From Candidatus Omnitrophota bacterium (lineage in GTDB: Bacteria; Omnitrophota; Gorgyraeia; 1-14-0-20-64-10), in assembly GCA_023248095.1 (NCBI GenBank), contig JAHFFF010000058.1, forward strand, positions 1-9,602: a DNA stretch of 9,602 nucleotides, in the 5' to 3' direction. The notes below the pieces were generated by a model, which made no database searches, had not been told where the DNA came from, and saw only the letters and a list, made by a program, of their open reading frames with translations. The first letter of the stretch is position 1; every line of letters starts with the position of its first letter. Below are positions 7,548 through 9,602 of the stretch, piece by piece. Made by a program: the position numbers and the translations under genes.

Positions 7548-8383
7548 GGATCATCCGCCACCCAGCAGAAATCCGCCGGCTGACCCGCCGGGCGAAACAG
7601 CAAGGTAAGAGGATCGGCTTCGTCCCGACGATGGGGGCCCTGCATGAAGGACATCTCTCCCTCATCCGGAAGGCCCGCGGTGAGAACCGACTGGTCGTTG
7701 TCAGCATCTTCGTGAACCCGATCCAATTCAATCGGGCCTCGGACCTTCGTTCCTACCCTTGCACCCTCCAACGGGATGCGCGCCTGGTGGCCGAGGCCGG
7801 GGCTGATCTGCTTTTTGTGCCCTCAGCCAAACAGATGTATCCAGCCAGTTTTCAAACCACCGTTGAGATCTCAAATCTAAGCCGCCCTTGGGAGGGCAGG
7901 TTCCGGCCCGGCCACTTCCGCGGCGTCACCACGGTGGTCTCCAAGCTGTTCAACCTCGTGCAGCCGGACATCGTCTACTTCGGGCAGAAGGATGCGCAGC
8001 AAGCCAGGGTTGTCCGGCAGATGATCCGGGATCTCAACCTGGACATCACCCTCCGGGTTCTCCCGACGGTCCGGGAGCCGGACGGCCTGGCGATGAGCTC
8101 CCGCAACCAACGCCTGTCGACGGAGGCCCGACGGTCGTCGAGGGTCCTGTTTCAGGCTTTACAGGAGGCAACCCGATTGATACAATGGGGTCACCGTCGG
8201 GAAAATGAGATTGTCCGACGGATGCGGCAGGTCATCCGCTCTGTTCCGGGAACAAGGATCGATTACGCAGCGGTGGTAGACCCGGAAACGCTGGAACGAA
8301 TGAGACGAGTTCGCCGGCCGGCACTGATCCTGCTCGCCGTTTGGGTGGGGAAAATCCGGCTGATCGACTGTTGTGAGGTCTAA
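7544..8383 (+). CDS. panC: Pantothenate synthetase (pantoate--beta-alanine ligase)
   Basis: PanC activates pantoate with ATP and joins it to beta-alanine to give pantothenate, the CoA precursor. The 279-residue product has the usual size and two-domain layout: the nucleotidyltransferase N-domain with VPTMGALHEGH (27-37, His34 and His37 at the same numbers as in E. coli), SIFVNPIQF, RPGHFRGV, FGQKDAQQ (Lys149) and MSSRN (184-188), then a small C-domain with YAAVVDPETL and RLIDC. In the segment that usually reads YPRTL the arginine is Cys73, and the usual glutamate before Asp-Leu upstream of it is serine. The frame is open back to 7007, but ATG 7544, overlapping the folK stop as ATGA, fits the family N-terminus. 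panD, which supplies beta-alanine, follows 3 bases later. Confidence 0.97.
   Translation: MRIIRHPAEIRRLTRRAKQQGKRIGFVPTMGALHEGHLSLIRKARGENRLVVVSIFVNPIQFNRASDLRSYPCTLQRDARLVAEAGADLLFVPSAKQMYPASFQTTVEISNLSRPWEGRFRPGHFRGVTTVVSKLFNLVQPDIVYFGQKDAQQARVVRQMIRDLNLDITLRVLPTVREPDGLAMSSRNQRLSTEARRSSRVLFQALQEATRLIQWGHRRENEIVRRMRQVIRSVPGTRIDYAAVVDPETLERMRRVRRPALILLAVWVGKIRLIDCCEV
8375..8378 (+). promoter_or_regulatory. Shine-Dalgarno for panD inside the panC 3' end
   Basis: GAGG sits 8 bases before ATG 8387 and favours that codon over the ATG pair at 8399 and 8402, in agreement with the Gly24-Ser25 numbering of the product. Confidence 0.6.
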
Positions 8384-8386
8384 AAG

Positions 8387-8755
8387 ATGCAGCGAGTGAT
8401 GATGAAATCCAAGATCCACCAGGCAACTGTGACGGAGGCCAACCTCCAGTACGAGGGGTCCATCACGATTGACCAGGAGCTCTTACGCGCCGCCGATATT
8501 CTTCCGGGCGAGCAAGTCCATGTCGTAAACCTCAACAACGGAAGCCGGATCGAGACTTATACGGTAGAGGGGCCGGCCGGTTCGGGCACCATCTGCATGA
8601 ATGGAGCGGCGGCACGCTGGGCCCAAGTAGGGGATACCATCATCATCCTATCCTATGCCTTCTTGGAGGAGGAGCAGGCCAGGCGCAACAAACCCAAGGT
8701 CGTTTTCGTGGACCGTTCGAACCGAATCCGGGAGACGGTAGCGGTAGATCAGTGA
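8387..8755 (+). CDS. panD: Aspartate 1-decarboxylase (pyruvoyl enzyme precursor)
   Basis: PanD decarboxylates L-aspartate to beta-alanine for pantothenate. It is made as a proenzyme that cuts itself between Gly24 and Ser25, turning the serine into the pyruvoyl cofactor. The 122-residue product shows exactly this site in YEGSITID, and Lys9, His11, Arg54, Thr57, Tyr58 and the NGAAA stretch (72-76) all fall at the positions known in the E. coli enzyme. Residues after the cut are SITID rather than the SCAID of E. coli, resembling PanD forms that process without a helper protein (inference). ATG 8387 is chosen over ATG 8399 and 8402 because it keeps the family N-terminus and the numbering, and has GAGG at 8375-8378. 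Its stop overlaps the nadX start as GTGA. Confidence 0.97.
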   Translation: MQRVMMKSKIHQATVTEANLQYEGSITIDQELLRAADILPGEQVHVVNLNNGSRIETYTVEGPAGSGTICMNGAAARWAQVGDTIIILSYAFLEEEQARRNKPKVVFVDRSNRIRETVAVDQ

Positions 8756-9558
8756 TCGCCATCGGGCTCGTGGGATGCGGAAACATCGGATCCCAGTTGG
8801 CCCATGAGATACAACGCAACTTCAGGGGAACCGCCCGCTTGATTGGAGTGACTGATGTCCAGCCTCAGCAGGCCCAACGCTTGGCCCGCACACTTCACCC
8901 TTCCGTTCCTGTGCTCTCCTTGAAACAGCTCATCCGCAGATGCGACTTCCTGATTGAAGCAGCCTCCGCTCAAGCCGTGGAAGAAATTCTTCCTCTTGCC
9001 ATCCGCCACCGGAAACCGACACTGATCCTATCCACCGGGGCGTTGCTGCGAAATCTCCGGTGGGTGCGACAGATGATTCAACGCAAGGTTCCGCTCTATT
9101 TGCCCAGCGGTGCCCTCGTGGGGTTAGACGGCATCAAGGCAGCTGCAATCGGCCGGTTGCGATCCGTCATCCTCACCACTCGCAAGCCTGCACGCGCGCT
9201 GGCAACAGCTCCATGGGTAATGCAGCGGAAGATCCGGCTGAAAAGACTGCGGAGGCCACGGCTCTTGTTTCGCGGTTCAGCATTGCAGGCGGCGGCCGGC
9301 TTCCCGCAAAACATCAACGTTGCCGCAACGCTGGCGTTGGCGGGTATCGGCCCCGCACGCACGCAGGTCCGAATCATCGCAGATCCTCGGATCCGAACGA
9401 ACATTCACGAGGTGGAGGCTGTCGGAAGTTTTGGCAGGCTGCTCACCCGCACGGAAAACTGGGCCTCCCGACGGAATCCCCGGACGAGTCAGCTGGCCGT
9501 ACAATCGGCCATCGCAACGCTCCGGCAGATCGTTCAACCCTTGAAGGTCGGCACTTAA
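8752..9558 (+). CDS. nadX: L-aspartate dehydrogenase family protein (GTG start)
   Basis: The closest family I recognise is L-aspartate dehydrogenase (NadX, Thermotoga TM1643 type), which oxidises aspartate with NAD(P)+ to iminoaspartate, the substrate of quinolinate synthase NadA. The 268 residues show a Rossmann loop GLVGCGNIG (GCGNIG at 8-13), an IEAAS segment, LPSGALVGLDGIKAA, LTTRKPARAL, FPQNINVAATLALAGIG, and NIHEVEA with the likely catalytic His219. All are hallmarks of the family's substrate and dimer region. GTG 8752 gives a GTGA overlap with panD; a purine stretch near 8730 is too distant to act as a normal Shine-Dalgarno. No nadA or nadC is present here, so the NAD role is inferred. 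Alternatively the enzyme could run in reverse and supply aspartate to PanD. Confidence 0.87.
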   Translation: MIAIGLVGCGNIGSQLAHEIQRNFRGTARLIGVTDVQPQQAQRLARTLHPSVPVLSLKQLIRRCDFLIEAASAQAVEEILPLAIRHRKPTLILSTGALLRNLRWVRQMIQRKVPLYLPSGALVGLDGIKAAAIGRLRSVILTTRKPARALATAPWVMQRKIRLKRLRRPRLLFRGSALQAAAGFPQNINVAATLALAGIGPARTQVRIIADPRIRTNIHEVEAVGSFGRLLTRTENWASRRNPRTSQLAVQSAIATLRQIVQPLKVGT

Positions 9559-9570
9559 ATCTTAACAGGA

Positions 9571-9580
9571 AAGGGGGTGA
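9571..9580 (+). promoter_or_regulatory. Extended Shine-Dalgarno for the gene at 9588
   Basis: The stretch AAGGGGGTGA, with one more A before it, matches the anti-Shine-Dalgarno complement AAAGGAGGTGA at 10 of 11 bases; the one difference, G for A, still allows a G-U pair. It ends 7 bases before ATG 9588. It is by far the strongest site in the window and suggests efficient, independent initiation of the downstream gene. Confidence 0.75.
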
Positions 9581-9587
9581 AAACAGA

Positions 9588-9602
9588 ATGGCTGAAAAGG
9601 TA
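9588..9602 (+). CDS. Start of an unidentified gene, cut by the window edge
   Basis: Only five codons (MAEKV) are inside the window, too few to name a product. The start is supported by an exceptional ribosome binding site 7 bases upstream and by its position 29 bases after nadX on the same strand. The spacing, wider than at any other junction here, leaves room for separate translation initiation, though I see no convincing promoter or terminator in the gap. Confidence 0.7.

Larger units (their letters stand above)
3..9602 (+). other. Probable single arg-lys-fol-pan-nad operon
   Basis: All genes share one strand. Junctions are: argG/argH, lysA/dapF, dapF/dapA, dapB/dapL, folK/panC and panD/nadX with 4-base overlaps; dapL/folK with a 25-base overlap; panC/panD, argH/lysA and dapA/dapB with gaps of 3, 7 and 10 bases; and 29 bases before the last gene. 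No space exists for a terminator before 9559, and no promoter is apparent, so the transcript probably begins upstream of the window. Internal promoters within coding sequence cannot be excluded. Confidence 0.8.

Noticed and set aside
9541..9570. Possible promoter (TTGAAG and TTAACA with an AT-rich patch) before the last gene
   Set aside because: Spacing of about 15 bases and a poor -10 match; too weak to call, although the AT-rich patch stands out locally.

Overview
This window is one tightly packed, single-strand (+) biosynthetic gene cluster from a GC-rich bacterium. It runs from the 3' part of argG, through ten complete genes, to the first five codons of a further gene. Almost every base is coding. 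I see no tRNA or rRNA gene, mobile element, CRISPR array, long repeat or clear terminator, and no intergenic gap longer than 29 bases.

Layout, left to right: argG (3' part, argininosuccinate synthase), argH (argininosuccinate lyase), lysA (diaminopimelate decarboxylase), dapF (diaminopimelate epimerase), dapA (dihydrodipicolinate synthase), dapB (dihydrodipicolinate reductase), dapL (LL-diaminopimelate aminotransferase), folK (HPPK of folate synthesis), panC (pantothenate synthetase), panD (aspartate 1-decarboxylase), nadX (L-aspartate dehydrogenase family), and an unidentified gene starting at 9588 behind a very strong ribosome binding site. Six junctions are 4-base stop/start overlaps (ATGA, TTGA or GTGA), one is a 25-base overlap, and three are gaps of 3, 7 and 10 bases. 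This is the pattern expected of one long translationally coupled operon.

How the genes work together: argG and argH form the last two steps of arginine synthesis. dapA, dapB, dapL, dapF and lysA make every step from aspartate semialdehyde plus pyruvate to meso-diaminopimelate (cell wall) and lysine, using the one-step transaminase (DapL) variant instead of the succinylase or acetylase routes. lysC and asd are not in the window. panD makes beta-alanine from aspartate and panC joins it to pantoate (vitamin B5/CoA). nadX probably oxidises aspartate to iminoaspartate for NAD synthesis. Apart from folK, nearly all these enzymes draw on aspartate or on products of it, so the cluster reads as an aspartate-family operon.

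Organism: the high GC content, the DapL pathway and my recollection of an argG-argH-lysA-dapF-dapA-dapB-dapL order in Nitrospira-like genomes suggest Nitrospirota or a neighbouring phylum such as Methylomirabilota. This is an inference from gene order, not a demonstrated assignment. I found no clearly novel system here; the findings concern operon architecture, start codons and a few residue changes.
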